Source: Bacillus litorisediminis (lineage in GTDB: Bacteria; Bacillota; Bacilli; Bacillales; JC228). From it: 64,000 nucleotides of DNA. Under the pieces are notes generated by a model, which saw only the letters and a list, made by a program, of their open reading frames with translations, did not search any database and was not told where the DNA came from. Within the stretch, counting starts at the first letter, position 1. Each line of letters begins with the position of its first letter. Positions 16,517-25,271 of the stretch are shown here, in pieces. Made by a program: the position numbers and the translations under genes. Location: the NCBI RefSeq assembly GCF_022808645.1, contig NZ_JAKZKT010000005.1, forward strand, positions 1 through 64,000. Direction: 5' to 3'.

Positions 16517-17350
16517 TTATTCTTTTACCCCGCCAGTTGTCAGTCCTGAAACGATTTGTTTTTGGAAGAACAGGACAATGATTAATGTAGGGATCGTAAC
16601 AATTGTTGTAGCCGCCGCTACCTCACCCCAAAGAATCTCAAATTGAGTCCGCAAAAAGGAGATTGCTACAGGAACTGTGTGATATTCGGATTCGGCATTT
16701 AACGTGATGGTTAATAAAAATTCGTTCCACGCTGCGATAAAGGTGATGATCGCTGTTGTAAAGACACCAGGTGCTGCTAACGGAAATACAATTTTAAACA
16801 AGGTCTGCAAAGAAGTAGCCCCATCCATTTTCGCTGACTCTTCCAAGGAGAGCGGTATTTGATTAAAATGGGTCACTAAAATCCAAACTGCGACTGGCAG
16901 AGTAATCGTGGAGTAGGGCAAAATAATCCAATAGCTATTTAACCATTCAAGATCGTAAAACATGTTGTAGACAGGTCCCGTTACAATCATTTGCGGGAAC
17001 ATAGACACAGCTAAAATCAGGCCCATTAATACATTTTTTCCGCGAAAATCAAATCGTGAAATGACATAAGCTGTGAAGGAAGCTACCAATACGATGTAAA
17101 TCGTTGTTGTCGTTGCAACGATAAAGCTATTTTTAATGGCATTTAAAATTCCTTTTTCAAAAAGAATTGTAGAAAAGTTTCCTAGCGTTGGATTTTCTGC
17201 AATGATTCGAAACGCGCCATCGCCAAAAATTTCTCCTGAGGTTTTAAAGGAGGTTAGAAAAATCCAAAGGAAGGGAAACATCATCCCAAAAAGATACACA
17301 ATGATAACGAGGATTCCTGCCCATTTTACTTTGCGGTTTGAGGTAACCAT
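16517..17350 (-). CDS. sugar ABC transporter permease, MalG type
   Basis: A 277-residue inner-membrane protein with six predicted membrane segments. The EAA loop that docks the ATPase reads EESAKMDGATSLQTLFKIVFPLAAPG in part, near residues 175-200. The start has GGGGGG upstream. It forms the heterodimeric pore with the permease gene 13 bp upstream. No ATP-binding gene lies in the operon, so a shared MsmX-type ATPase encoded elsewhere is expected, as in other Bacillus sugar importers. Substrate is presumably the disaccharide used by the GH65 enzyme. Confidence 0.92.
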   Translation of the reverse strand: MVTSNRKVKWAGILVIIVYLFGMMFPFLWIFLTSFKTSGEIFGDGAFRIIAENPTLGNFSTILFEKGILNAIKNSFIVATTTTIYIVLVASFTAYVISRFDFRGKNVLMGLILAVSMFPQMIVTGPVYNMFYDLEWLNSYWIILPYSTITLPVAVWILVTHFNQIPLSLEESAKMDGATSLQTLFKIVFPLAAPGVFTTAIITFIAAWNEFLLTITLNAESEYHTVPVAISFLRTQFEILWGEVAAATTIVTIPTLIIVLFFQKQIVSGLTTGGVKE

Positions 17351-17362
17351 AGATGACCCCCC

Positions 17363-18577
17363 TTACTGTTTCTCCATTAGATTTGTGCCAAGGAAGCGGA
17401 CAAAAATAATTGCAATAATGGCGACACAGATGAACATAAGCATTATAATGACAGAACCATAGCCAAAGTTCGTCTGACTGAACATCAGCTTATAGCCGTA
17501 GATAGATAAAGTTTCGGTTGATCCGCCAGTACCTCCACCCGTTAATACGTAGATGAGGTCAAAGACACGGAATGCATCTAGCGTACGGAATAATAAGGCA
17601 ACAAGGATTGCTGGCTTCAACAGCGGCAATGTAACCCGGAAAAAGGTTTGGATTTTTCCTGCTCCATCGATTGAGGCCGCTTCGTAAAGTGAATGCGGAA
17701 TCGTTTGAAGTCCTGCCAATAACAAAAGGGCCATATACGGAGTGGTTTTCCAAACGTCCGCCACAATGGTCGAGATCATAGCTCCTGTGCCTGTTAATAA
17801 AAGATCGCGAGGGGATTCAATTAAGTGTAAGCCTGCAAAAATATGGGCGACAATCCCGCTTCCCCCGTCATATAAATAACTCCACATTAAAGCAGCTACT
17901 GCAGTTGGAATGGCCCATGGAATAAGTGACGATGTCCGAATCAATCCCCTGCCTTTAATGGCTTTATTTAAAATGAGTGCAAGAATCAAACCTAAGATAA
18001 ACTCAAAAAATACCGAAACGACAGTAAAGAGGAGCGTGTTTTTTAAAGCAATTCCTACTCGTTCGTCCTGTAAAGCCTGCTTATAGCCATCTAATCCGAC
18101 AAAGTTTGAAGGAACAATACTATTTTTCAGCTCCTCCACTTGTAACTGGAGATTTTCAGCATTGGTTAAGGTGTAGGTTTCATTTAATTCCTTCACTAAC
18201 TGATTCGTATCTTCATACAAGTCGGTTACCTCGTCACCAACGGTATCCGATAGCTCAATTACTCCGCTGTTGCCTTCAAACTGTGCCCCCGTACTTCTTA
18301 GCCTTTCCAGGACTTCCTCAACCTTTTGCTTGTCTTCTGGATTGGTGATATTCTCCTGATCCTGCTCAAGGAAACGGCCAATATAGAATTGAGAGGTTTG
18401 AAACAAGTCGACGTTAAATCGTTCATTTGTATAGAGTCCTGCTTTTTGCTGATCATTCAGCTGATAATCAAAAAACGTGTAGGCTAACGATTGAACGACC
18501 GGCCATAATGAAAAAACACCGATGAGGATGAATGCCGGCAATAAAAAGAGGAATTCCTTGAAACCCAGCTTTCTCAA
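17363..18577 (-). CDS. sugar ABC transporter permease, MalF type, with extracytoplasmic insert
   Basis: A 404-residue permease, longer than the usual 290-310 because about 110 residues follow the first membrane helix (7-30). This insert (roughly 40-165) is hydrophilic and helix-prone, including EDKQKVEEVLERLRS and NLQLQVEELKNSI. It should face outside, as the P2 loop does in Escherichia coli MalF. The EAA loop EAASIDGAGKIQTFFRVTLP is intact. The start is TTG with GAGGTGA 6 nt upstream. It lies between the binding protein and the second permease. Confidence 0.9.
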   Translation of the reverse strand: MRKLGFKEFLFLLPAFILIGVFSLWPVVQSLAYTFFDYQLNDQQKAGLYTNERFNVDLFQTSQFYIGRFLEQDQENITNPEDKQKVEEVLERLRSTGAQFEGNSGVIELSDTVGDEVTDLYEDTNQLVKELNETYTLTNAENLQLQVEELKNSIVPSNFVGLDGYKQALQDERVGIALKNTLLFTVVSVFFEFILGLILALILNKAIKGRGLIRTSSLIPWAIPTAVAALMWSYLYDGGSGIVAHIFAGLHLIESPRDLLLTGTGAMISTIVADVWKTTPYMALLLLAGLQTIPHSLYEAASIDGAGKIQTFFRVTLPLLKPAILVALLFRTLDAFRVFDLIYVLTGGGTGGSTETLSIYGYKLMFSQTNFGYGSVIIMLMFICVAIIAIIFVRFLGTNLMEKQ

Positions 18578-18611
18578 TTGTACTCACCTCTTCTCCTTCT
18601 TTCTGTAAAAA

Positions 18612-18634
18612 AGGGGCCCGATAAATGAGCCCCT
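18612..18634 (-). terminator. stem-loop between binding-protein and permease genes
   Basis: AGGGGC and GCCCCT arms with an 11-nt loop sit in the 97-bp gap. On the minus strand the stem is followed by a T-rich tract. Such partial terminators usually raise expression of the binding protein above that of the permeases. Confidence 0.65.
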
Positions 18635-18674
18635 AATCAACTATCTTTCTAGATTAAAAGAATAAATAAATTTA

Positions 18675-19973
18675 TTATTCTGCTGCTAAAGCATCCTCAA
18701 TCGCTTGAACGGCTTCTTCGAGTCCCTCACCGGAACTTAAATATTTGTGGACGTTTACTTGAATCGTATCCGATACTTTCGCGTAATCTGGTGAAACCGG
18801 TCTTGCAATTGTAGTAGCGAGTGCATTTTTGAAGCCTGGGTTGCTTAATAGCTCATTGGAAGCTACCACTTCTTCATCCTCTAAGAGAGCATTATATCCT
18901 GGCAAATAGCCGCCTTGAGTTGACATAATTTTTTGTCCCTCTGGACCCGCAAGGAATTTAATAAATTCCCATGCTCCCTCTTTATTTTCAGAGCTTTTAT
19001 TGATCGCTAATAACCAGCCGCCAACAGATCCTCCATTTGGAAGCGGTGCAATTCCTACTTGTTCCGGAGTAACCGTTACCCCATCCTCTTGGCCTTTGAT
19101 TCTTCCATATTGATATGGCCAGTTCCGCGAAAAGACTGCATTCCCCTGTTCAAAATTAGTGTGTGTCTCACCCTCTTGGAAATTGAGGATGTCTGTCGGT
19201 ACAAATGAAGAGGTAACAAAAGAATACATCGTTTCTAAACCGGCACTTAAATCCTTATATTCACTTGTAAACTCCGTAGCATTTACAGTAAGACCTTCAT
19301 ATTGAGCAGACTGGAACACAAATCCATAGGACGTGCCGCTTTCAGTCATATATTTTTCAGCCATCTGCCCTAGTTCTTCATACGTATATTCACCGCTTTC
19401 AAGCTTAGCGGCGTCCTCTTCACTGACAATGTCAGAGCGGTAATAAAGCAATCCTAAATCCGGGAAGAATGGAAGTGTATATTGAATTCCTTTATAATTA
19501 CCAGATGTCATGGAACCTGCGTTAAAATCATCTATGCTATAGCCCGCCTCATCCATCATGACATCAATTGGTTCAAGATAGCCGGCACCAGCAAATTCTC
19601 CAGCCCACACAACATCTAAGCTAAGTACATCATATTCACTAGATCCGCTAGATAAAGAGTTTAATAGCTGATCATGCATCTGCCCGGAATCATTCGTCAT
19701 TTCGACCCACTCAACCACATATTGATCCTGGCTTTCATTAAAAGCATCGATTGCAGCTTGTGTAGCAGGTGTATTATCGTTTTGTGCTGCAAATTTAATC
19801 GTTACTGGTTCTGCTGGTTCCTCTGTTGTTCCATTATTATCATCAGTTGTTTCTCCACTATCCGGTTCATTGGTATTGCCTTGACCTTCATCAGCATCCT
19901 GGCTGCATCCGGCAACGAGTAACATCATAATTAAAAGCAGTGCAAATCCCTTGATTAACCAGTTCTTTTTCAC
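18675..19973 (-). CDS. extracellular sugar-binding lipoprotein (ABC importer)
   Basis: A 432-residue family 1 solute-binding protein. A signal peptide with lipobox LLVAGC (Cys near 23) anchors it outside the membrane. An acidic Ser/Thr/Glu linker precedes the binding domain (about 55-432), which has DVLSLDVVWAGEFAGAGYLEP, YTLPFFPDLGLLYYR and NKSSENKEGAWEFIKFLAGPEGQ typical of maltose-type binding proteins. The start is GTG with GGGGGG 7 nt upstream. First gene of the importer/GH65 operon; a cre site lies about 36 bp upstream. Confidence 0.93.
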   Translation of the reverse strand: MKKNWLIKGFALLLIMMLLVAGCSQDADEGQGNTNEPDSGETTDDNNGTTEEPAEPVTIKFAAQNDNTPATQAAIDAFNESQDQYVVEWVEMTNDSGQMHDQLLNSLSSGSSEYDVLSLDVVWAGEFAGAGYLEPIDVMMDEAGYSIDDFNAGSMTSGNYKGIQYTLPFFPDLGLLYYRSDIVSEEDAAKLESGEYTYEELGQMAEKYMTESGTSYGFVFQSAQYEGLTVNATEFTSEYKDLSAGLETMYSFVTSSFVPTDILNFQEGETHTNFEQGNAVFSRNWPYQYGRIKGQEDGVTVTPEQVGIAPLPNGGSVGGWLLAINKSSENKEGAWEFIKFLAGPEGQKIMSTQGGYLPGYNALLEDEEVVASNELLSNPGFKNALATTIARPVSPDYAKVSDTIQVNVHKYLSSGEGLEEAVQAIEDALAAE

Positions 19974-20008
19974 CTTTTTTCCCCCTTTTTCCTTATTACC
20001 TTGAATTT

Positions 20009-20022
20009 TAAAAGCGCTTTCA
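20009..20022 (-). promoter_or_regulatory. cre site (CcpA) upstream of the sugar operon
   Basis: TGAAAGCGCTTTTA on the minus strand differs from the cre consensus TGWNANCGNTNWCA at one position. It lies in the divergent promoter region between the binding-protein gene and the araC-type regulator. Carbon catabolite repression of the operon is expected. Confidence 0.7.
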
Positions 20023-20084
20023 TTACAATTATATTAAAATTTTTGGATAAATAGTAAAATTTTACGATGTTGCAGGAGGTCTAT

Positions 20085-20858
20085 ATGACTACATCCATTT
20101 TTCAAATACACGAAAAGGTCATTAAACAGTTCTTTCAAGAACGCCTTGAGAACCAGCAAAACTTTTACGTGCATCCCTCTTATAATCTGGAACAGCAGCT
20201 CCTTTCTGCGGTTCAGCAGGGAAACTATGAAGAAGCCAAACAGGTTCTTACGCAAATTAATCAGCTGGAACGGGCAAAGTTAGCTGAAAACGAGCTAAGG
20301 TCTTTAAAGAATTCCCTTATCTGTACCTGCACCCTTTTTACGAGAGCGATTATTAATGGAGGAGTTCATCCCGAAATTGCGTTTAACCTAAGTGATGTTT
20401 ATATCCGGGAAATCGAGAGAATTTCAAATACGGAAAAACTAAAAAGTTTAGAGTATGAAATGCTGTATTCCTTTGTCAAAACATTAGTTGAGGAAAAACA
20501 GAATTCTTACAGTTCGTTGGTCAATCAAGTCATCTCGTTCATTCATCATCATATTCTCCATGATTTATCCCTAGACCAGATTGCCCGCCATGTCTATGTT
20601 TCGCCAAGTTATTTATCCAGTAAATTTAAAGAAGAGGTGGGAAGTTCGCTTTCGGAGTATATGAATCAAAAGCGAATTGAAGAATCCAAATATTTTCTAC
20701 TTCATTCACGGATGAGTATATCTGAAATTGCCCATCTGTTTCGCTTTTGTAATCAGAGCTATTACACGGCTCTTTTTAAAAAAATTAACGGCATTACGCC
20801 GAAAAAATATCGAATGACCTATATCAATGAAGCCCTCTATACAAAGACTATCGGTTAG
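20085..20858 (+). CDS. AraC-family transcriptional regulator
   Basis: A 258-residue regulator with a C-terminal AraC domain (about 155-250): first helix-turn-helix LDQIARHVYVSPSYLSSKFKEE in part, second MSISEIAHLFRFCNQSYYTALFK, ending GITPKKYR. The N-terminal half (LEQQLLSAVQQGNYEEAKQVL, TRAIINGGVHPEIAF, LSDVYI) resembles the region before the DNA-binding domain in YesN-like regulators. It is not a cupin sugar-binding domain, so the effector may not be a free sugar. AGGAGG with 5-nt spacing sets ATG 20085. Divergent from, and probably activating, the sugar importer operon. Confidence 0.9.
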   Translation: MTTSIFQIHEKVIKQFFQERLENQQNFYVHPSYNLEQQLLSAVQQGNYEEAKQVLTQINQLERAKLAENELRSLKNSLICTCTLFTRAIINGGVHPEIAFNLSDVYIREIERISNTEKLKSLEYEMLYSFVKTLVEEKQNSYSSLVNQVISFIHHHILHDLSLDQIARHVYVSPSYLSSKFKEEVGSSLSEYMNQKRIEESKYFLLHSRMSISEIAHLFRFCNQSYYTALFKKINGITPKKYRMTYINEALYTKTIG

Positions 20859-20950
20859 ATAATGTAAGGTAAAAATGGCTGTGGAATAACGAATCTGGTG
20901 CCCTTTTCCATCAGTGGTTTGATCGCTTCTTGGGTTCTTACGGACATTGA

Positions 20951-22000
20951 TTTCGCTTCTGCCCCTGAAGTGCAGGTTTTCATTCTAATAACGGAATGAG
21001 GATCCGCCATACTTATTTAATGGATCCTCATTCCGCTATTTATTGAAAAATCTTTGTTTGGAGCCTGGTTTCGGATCCTGGTTCCGTTATTTGCCTTTTT
21101 TCCGTCAAATTTGATTGATTTTGTACGAATAGCGGAATCAGAATCCGCTTCAGCCCCTGAAGTGCATATTTTCATTCTAATAACGGAATGAGGATCCGCC
21201 AATCTTATTTAATGGATCCTCATTCCGCTATTTGTTCAAAAATCTTTGTTTGGAGCATGGTTTCGGTTCCTGGTTCCGTTATTTGCCCTTTTTTCCGTCA
21301 AATTTGATTGATTTTGTACGAATAGCGGAATCAGAATCCGCTTCAGCCCCTGAAGTGCATATTTTCATTCTAATAACGGAATGAGGATCCGCCAAACTCA
21401 TTTAATGGATCCTCATTCCGCTATTTATTCAAAAATCTTGGTTTGGAGCCTGGTTTCGGATCCTGGTTCCGTTATTTCCACTTTTTTCCGTCAAATTTGA
21501 TTGATTTTGTACGAATAGCGGAATGAGAATCCGCTTCAGCCCCTGAAGTGCATATTTTCATTCTAATAACGGAATGAGGATCCGTGAATCTTATTTAATG
21601 GATCCTCATTCCGCTATTTATTGAAAAATCTTGGTTTGTAGCCTGGTTTCGGTTCCTGGTTCCGTTATTTGCCTTTTTTCCGTCAAATTTGTTTGATTTT
21701 GTACGAATAGCGGAACGAGAATCCGCTTCAGCCCCTGAAGTGCAGGTTTTCATTCTAATAACGGAATGAGGATCCGCCATACTTATTTAATGGATCCTCA
21801 TTCCGCTATTTATTGAAAAATCCTTGTTTGGAGCTTGGTTTCGGATCCTGGTTCCGTTATTTGCCCTTTTTTCCGTCAAATTTGATTGATTTTGTACGAA
21901 TAGCGGAACGAGAATCCGCTTCTGCCCCTGAAGTGCATATTTTCATTCTAATAACGGAATGAGGATCCGCCAATCTTATTTAATGGATCCTCATTCCGCT
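20951..22000. repeat. 193-bp tandem repeat array A (six copies)
   Basis: Units begin at 20981, 21173, 21366, 21559, 21751 and 21944 (periods 192, 193, 193, 192, 193), with a partial unit before the first and truncation in the last. Each unit holds a perfect hairpin (for example CGGAATGAGGATCC at 20992-21005 with its complement at 21022-21035), and a second imperfect pair built on GGATCCTGGTTCCGTTATT and AATAGCGGAATCAGAATCC. Copies are about 95% alike by eye. No ribosome site or consistent codon signal is present; open frames at 21017-21202 and 21595-21780 are repeat copies. Confidence 0.93.
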
Positions 22001-22077
22001 ACGGCTACTATTGTACGAACTGGTGCAACAATCGGATCTTATGTCCGATAGGGTCGTCAGAATAGGGGTTTTTCGGG

Positions 22078-22161
22078 AAATAGCGGAACGTATGTCCTCT
22101 ACTCAAGACTCAAGTGATGTGATCGCTGCCAAGAGTAGTAAAGACACTCGTTCCCCTATTT
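22078..22161. repeat. fold-back sequence next to array A
   Basis: AAATAGCGGAACG (22078-22090) pairs with CGTTCCCCTATTT (22149-22161) with one mismatch, and shorter inner arms (CTACTC/GAGTAG) pair too. The outer arms share the AATAGCGGAA word with the array repeats, so this may be a distant derivative or boundary of the array. Confidence 0.55.
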
Positions 22162-22180
22162 ATGAAAATAGCCTCAAGGT

Positions 22181-23353
22181 TTAAAAGAAGTCAATCACTG
22201 CTGCTAGATTTTCAGATAAAGCAGCTTCCAACCGCTTCGTCTCTTCTAGGATTCCTTTGATTTTTCCATGTCTATAGAAAAATGTTGGGGAGCGGTAGTT
22301 TACCATTACTGCACTTAATGTCCCGATTTCCATCCATACCCCTTTTTCCAGCGGCAATTGCTCAGAGTCCAATGGCGAAAAGATAACGGAGTCTGAAGTA
22401 AATGTATACGCTCCTGTATTCCATTCACAAAATGAATCGTCAACCAGTAAGGTCAGACCTTCCAGCTGACCCTGAAAAGGAAAGGATTTTAAAAATTCAA
22501 GAACATCGACAATCCGTACCATTCCATATGGGTTTACTTCTGCTGTTTTCGCAATCGGCAGAAAAACTTCGATTGGGTCGTCCAAAAACGTCCAGATTTT
22601 CACCTTTTCCACCATTGAGTCATGCTGGCAAATAAAGTTCCAAAGCTGCGTTCTCGCCTCTTCATTTATAAACATGAGCTCTCTTATCTGACATTCGCTC
22701 TCTTTGATTGAATATAAAACATAGCCGCATGCCTGATTATTATCGTCAAAGCAGACAGCGGTAAATGGCTGCTGCGGGTGCACCCTCTTTTCCCACCATT
22801 CATCTGTTCTTTCAAGCAGGCCATTATAACGTTTTTTTACTTGATCATACACCTCGCGAAGAAAAGGAATACTCTCTTTCCTATTAAAACGCACTATCTT
22901 TCCTTGATTCGGATGTAGATCTTTTACTGGCTTTAGATTCTGCTTCTCTAAAGTGATCATTTTAAATTCAGACGCATTTTCCCACCCAAATCTCCGATAA
23001 AAACCAATATTAAAAGGATGTAGATAGCTGACTATTTGTCCTTTTTGCTTCATTTCTTTTAATGCTGCCTGCAAAAGGCGGGTTACGCTCCCATTTCTTC
23101 TTTTTTCGGGGTAGGTTGCTACACCTGCAACGCCGCCCATTGAAAATGCCTTATTTGCAATCATAGTTGTAAAAGGAATAATATTGACTTTGGAAATTAG
23201 AGAACCGTCTTCAAACTCTCCCCAAATCTCGTATTGTTCCATGTCTTTTATTCTCTCATCCCGCTCATTCTCAGGCAGAGTATATTGAAATGCATATTCT
23301 GAAAGTCTTAAACATTGCTCAAATTCTTCTTGTTTTACTTTCCGTATTTCCAT
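22181..23353 (-). CDS. Eis-like GNAT acetyltransferase
   Basis: A 390-residue protein with the three-part Eis layout: GNAT domain (1-140) with acetyl-CoA loop VATYPEKRRNGSVTRLL, second GNAT-like region with RFGWENASEF, and a C-terminal sterol-carrier-like domain (about 290-390). In Eis enzymes the C-terminal carboxylate helps catalysis, and the chain here ends in aromatic residues as usual. Characterised members acetylate aminoglycosides or peptide amines; Bacillus homologues are mostly uncharacterised. GAGGG lies 6 nt before the ATG. It follows another acetyltransferase gene after 17 bp, so one transcript is likely. Confidence 0.88.
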   Translation of the reverse strand: MEIRKVKQEEFEQCLRLSEYAFQYTLPENERDERIKDMEQYEIWGEFEDGSLISKVNIIPFTTMIANKAFSMGGVAGVATYPEKRRNGSVTRLLQAALKEMKQKGQIVSYLHPFNIGFYRRFGWENASEFKMITLEKQNLKPVKDLHPNQGKIVRFNRKESIPFLREVYDQVKKRYNGLLERTDEWWEKRVHPQQPFTAVCFDDNNQACGYVLYSIKESECQIRELMFINEEARTQLWNFICQHDSMVEKVKIWTFLDDPIEVFLPIAKTAEVNPYGMVRIVDVLEFLKSFPFQGQLEGLTLLVDDSFCEWNTGAYTFTSDSVIFSPLDSEQLPLEKGVWMEIGTLSAVMVNYRSPTFFYRHGKIKGILEETKRLEAALSENLAAVIDFF

Positions 23354-23370
23354 GGGAATCCCTCTTTTCT

Positions 23371-23913
23371 TTATGTACTAGTAAATAGTTGTATGTTGTT
23401 CCTTTCATTGACCTCCTCACTATATCTTCCATCAGTAAATTCATGAATGACTTTTCGCCAGAATGTTTGAGCCGGTTGATTGGCTAAGATTTGCGTAACC
23501 CTCCAATCTCCTTTAAACTGCACAAACAATTTTTTTGCGGCTACCGCACCGACCCCATTTCTTCTAAACTTCTTTAAAACAAAAAACTCTGACATAGAAT
23601 AATAGATTTGTTCACCCTCATGAATCCTGATTACTAAAGCAAAACCAGACAGTTTTCCCTTAACATAAATAAAAAAAGGGTAGCGATTTTTCTCTACCCA
23701 ATAATGATCCAGATACGGATAGCTACCATAAAGTCCGGTTTCGGTAACGTCCGCTTCGTTGAACTCTGAAAAATCGTAGAAATACAATTGCATTAAATTC
23801 TCTAAAATAGATTTTTGGTTTTCATTTATGGGATTAATCATAATTTCATTTAATGTTTGCAAAAAACTATTCCTCTTTCCTGTCAGTTTTTCTTCCTTAT
23901 TTATATACGCCAT
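23371..23913 (-). CDS. GNAT-family N-acetyltransferase
   Basis: A 180-residue single-domain acetyltransferase with the acetyl-CoA motif FVLKKFRRNGVGAVAAKKLF in the second half and NQPAQTFWRKVI near the end, as in YjdJ/YkkB-like enzymes. The start is uncertain: ATG 23913 has AAAGGA about 13 nt away, TTG 23862 has AGAGGA 7 nt away, and ATG 23841 (MINPINENQ) matches where many family members begin. It lies 17 bp after a small zinc-ribbon gene and 17 bp before the Eis-like gene, suggesting a three-gene transcript. Confidence 0.85.
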   Translation of the reverse strand: MAYINKEEKLTGKRNSFLQTLNEIMINPINENQKSILENLMQLYFYDFSEFNEADVTETGLYGSYPYLDHYWVEKNRYPFFIYVKGKLSGFALVIRIHEGEQIYYSMSEFFVLKKFRRNGVGAVAAKKLFVQFKGDWRVTQILANQPAQTFWRKVIHEFTDGRYSEEVNERNNIQLFTST

Positions 23914-23930
23914 TGGGTTATAGTAATCCT

Positions 23931-24056
23931 TTATTTACCCTCATTACAATCAAAGCATACAACCGTTCCATCCTGCTGAATAACCCCATTTAAAAATCCG
24001 TCAAGGCAGTAAATATCTTTTCCGCAAACCGTACAAGGACCAATCAGTTCTTTCAT
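23931..24056 (-). CDS. 41-residue Cys4 zinc-ribbon-like microprotein
   Basis: This short gene has a strong ribosome site, GGAAAGGAG, 9 nt before the ATG and ends TAA at 23931. It contains CTVC (residues 8-11) and CFDC (34-37), a spacing expected for one treble-clef or zinc-ribbon metal site. I do not recognise a named family. It is the likely first gene of a transcript with two acetyltransferases. The start, stop and Cys pairs are seen directly; zinc binding and expression are inferred. Confidence 0.7.
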   Translation of the reverse strand: MKELIGPCTVCGKDIYCLDGFLNGVIQQDGTVVCFDCNEGK

Positions 24057-24129
24057 GATTTTGCTCTCCTTTCCTATTCACTTAATCAAGTATTCATTGT
24101 TTCTTTGCTTAAATCCTTCTTAATAGCAA

Positions 24130-24163
24130 GAAACCACCATTTTTTAAAAATGGCGGTTTTAAT
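24130..24163 (-). terminator. terminator after the duplicated P-loop ATPase gene
   Basis: Arms around AACC.CCATTTTT and AAAATGG.GGTT (24132-24160) form a hairpin with one mismatch just after the stop codon at 24171, and A/T-rich flanks follow on the minus strand. Confidence 0.6.
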
Positions 24164-24170
24164 ACGGACT

Positions 24171-25271
24171 CTATAGAAATTTACCCTCTATCTTGTCAAT
24201 TTCTTCTATAATTTTTCCATTGATGCGATCAACGATCGAGAAGTCCATCGCATCTATATAGTATTTTTCAAGCTCATCGTGTACGGATTTCGCTTGCGAG
24301 AGACAAGAAATTCCTTCTGTCATCTTATTTTTATATTGCGTCGATAAATTTTCGATTTCGTCTGCGTATTTTTCATCAGTCCCTGGAGTGACAAGGAGGT
24401 CATACATATCAATAATTTCATCACCCGTTCTTTCCGGGAAGTACTCATGAGGAGCTGTACTGTCGAAAATGGCAATCCCTATTTCGCGAAAGATCAGCAT
24501 ATCTAAACTATTCGGATCAAAGCCACAATGATAGACCTCTACATCTAATCCTTTAGCCTCTGCACTTTGAGCCAATTTTTTTAATAGAGTTGATTTTCCT
24601 GTTCCCGCTCTCCCTTTAATAAAATACCTTTTTCCAAGTTCGCCCGTTAAATTTGGAACAAAATCAACAGCTCCCTTTGGCGTGGCTGCCCCTAAATATC
24701 TGTGCACAACTGTTGATGTTTTATTTAAAGATAACGAACCAAAAAATTGCTCGATTAAATTTTCGGCTAATTCATCCGCTTTTGCAAAATCCATATTCTC
24801 TATATAGATTTTTTCTAAAGAATCATGAATCCTTAAAGCATCCCCAAAACAGCTGTATGCTGAATGAAAGGCTTCATTAATTTTTGCATTCAATGAAAGA
24901 ATCGCATCTTTTTTCTGAGATAGTAGGTTCGAATCCCATGCTTCCCCTAAGTTGACGTAGTCTTCAATGGCTCCTGGAGCTTTCGGTTCGATGACATGTG
25001 GGGCCGTTCCATCTACCACTCCTACCTTAAGCTTTGGAATGATGACCCCGTCAATGGAATCGTTATCAGATGAGCAGTGAAGGTATTCCGTATCAAACCC
25101 TCTCAGATTCCAAATCTGTCCGATTTTTTTCATAAAGGTAGATTTCCCTGTTCCTGGTCCTCCTTTTAAAATAAAAAGCCGATCTAAATGTTGAAAGTTT
25201 GAATCATATAAACTATAAAAACCTTTTGCTGTATTTCCGCCTGCAAAGTAATGTAACACTTTTCCCTCCAT
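24171..25271 (-). CDS. tandem-duplicated P-loop ATPase (PRK06851-like), function unknown
   Basis: A 366-residue soluble protein made of two similar halves. Walker A motifs GGPGTGKS (37-44) and GRAGTGKS (220-227) each begin a half, and matching later segments are YLHCSSDNDSID with VDGTAPHVIEP in the first half, and VYHCGFDPNSLD with FDSTAPHEYFP in the second. Both halves end in a helical region with IHDSLEKIYIENMDF and VHDELEKYYIDAMDF. The internal duplication is plain in the sequence. The family is known in Bacilli and Clostridia as a hypothetical P-loop NTPase; no reaction is established. GGAG is about 10 nt before the ATG. Confidence 0.85.
   Translation of the reverse strand: MEGKVLHYFAGGNTAKGFYSLYDSNFQHLDRLFILKGGPGTGKSTFMKKIGQIWNLRGFDTEYLHCSSDNDSIDGVIIPKLKVGVVDGTAPHVIEPKAPGAIEDYVNLGEAWDSNLLSQKKDAILSLNAKINEAFHSAYSCFGDALRIHDSLEKIYIENMDFAKADELAENLIEQFFGSLSLNKTSTVVHRYLGAATPKGAVDFVPNLTGELGKRYFIKGRAGTGKSTLLKKLAQSAEAKGLDVEVYHCGFDPNSLDMLIFREIGIAIFDSTAPHEYFPERTGDEIIDMYDLLVTPGTDEKYADEIENLSTQYKNKMTEGISCLSQAKSVHDELEKYYIDAMDFSIVDRINGKIIEEIDKIEGKFL

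Noticed and set aside
21017-21780. Two 61-codon reverse-strand ORFs
   Set aside because: They are the same stretch of the 193-bp repeat in two copies, without ribosome sites.
20951-22000. CRISPR array
   Set aside because: Repeats are ~193 bp, nearly identical along the full unit and have no unique spacers; no cas genes are in the window.
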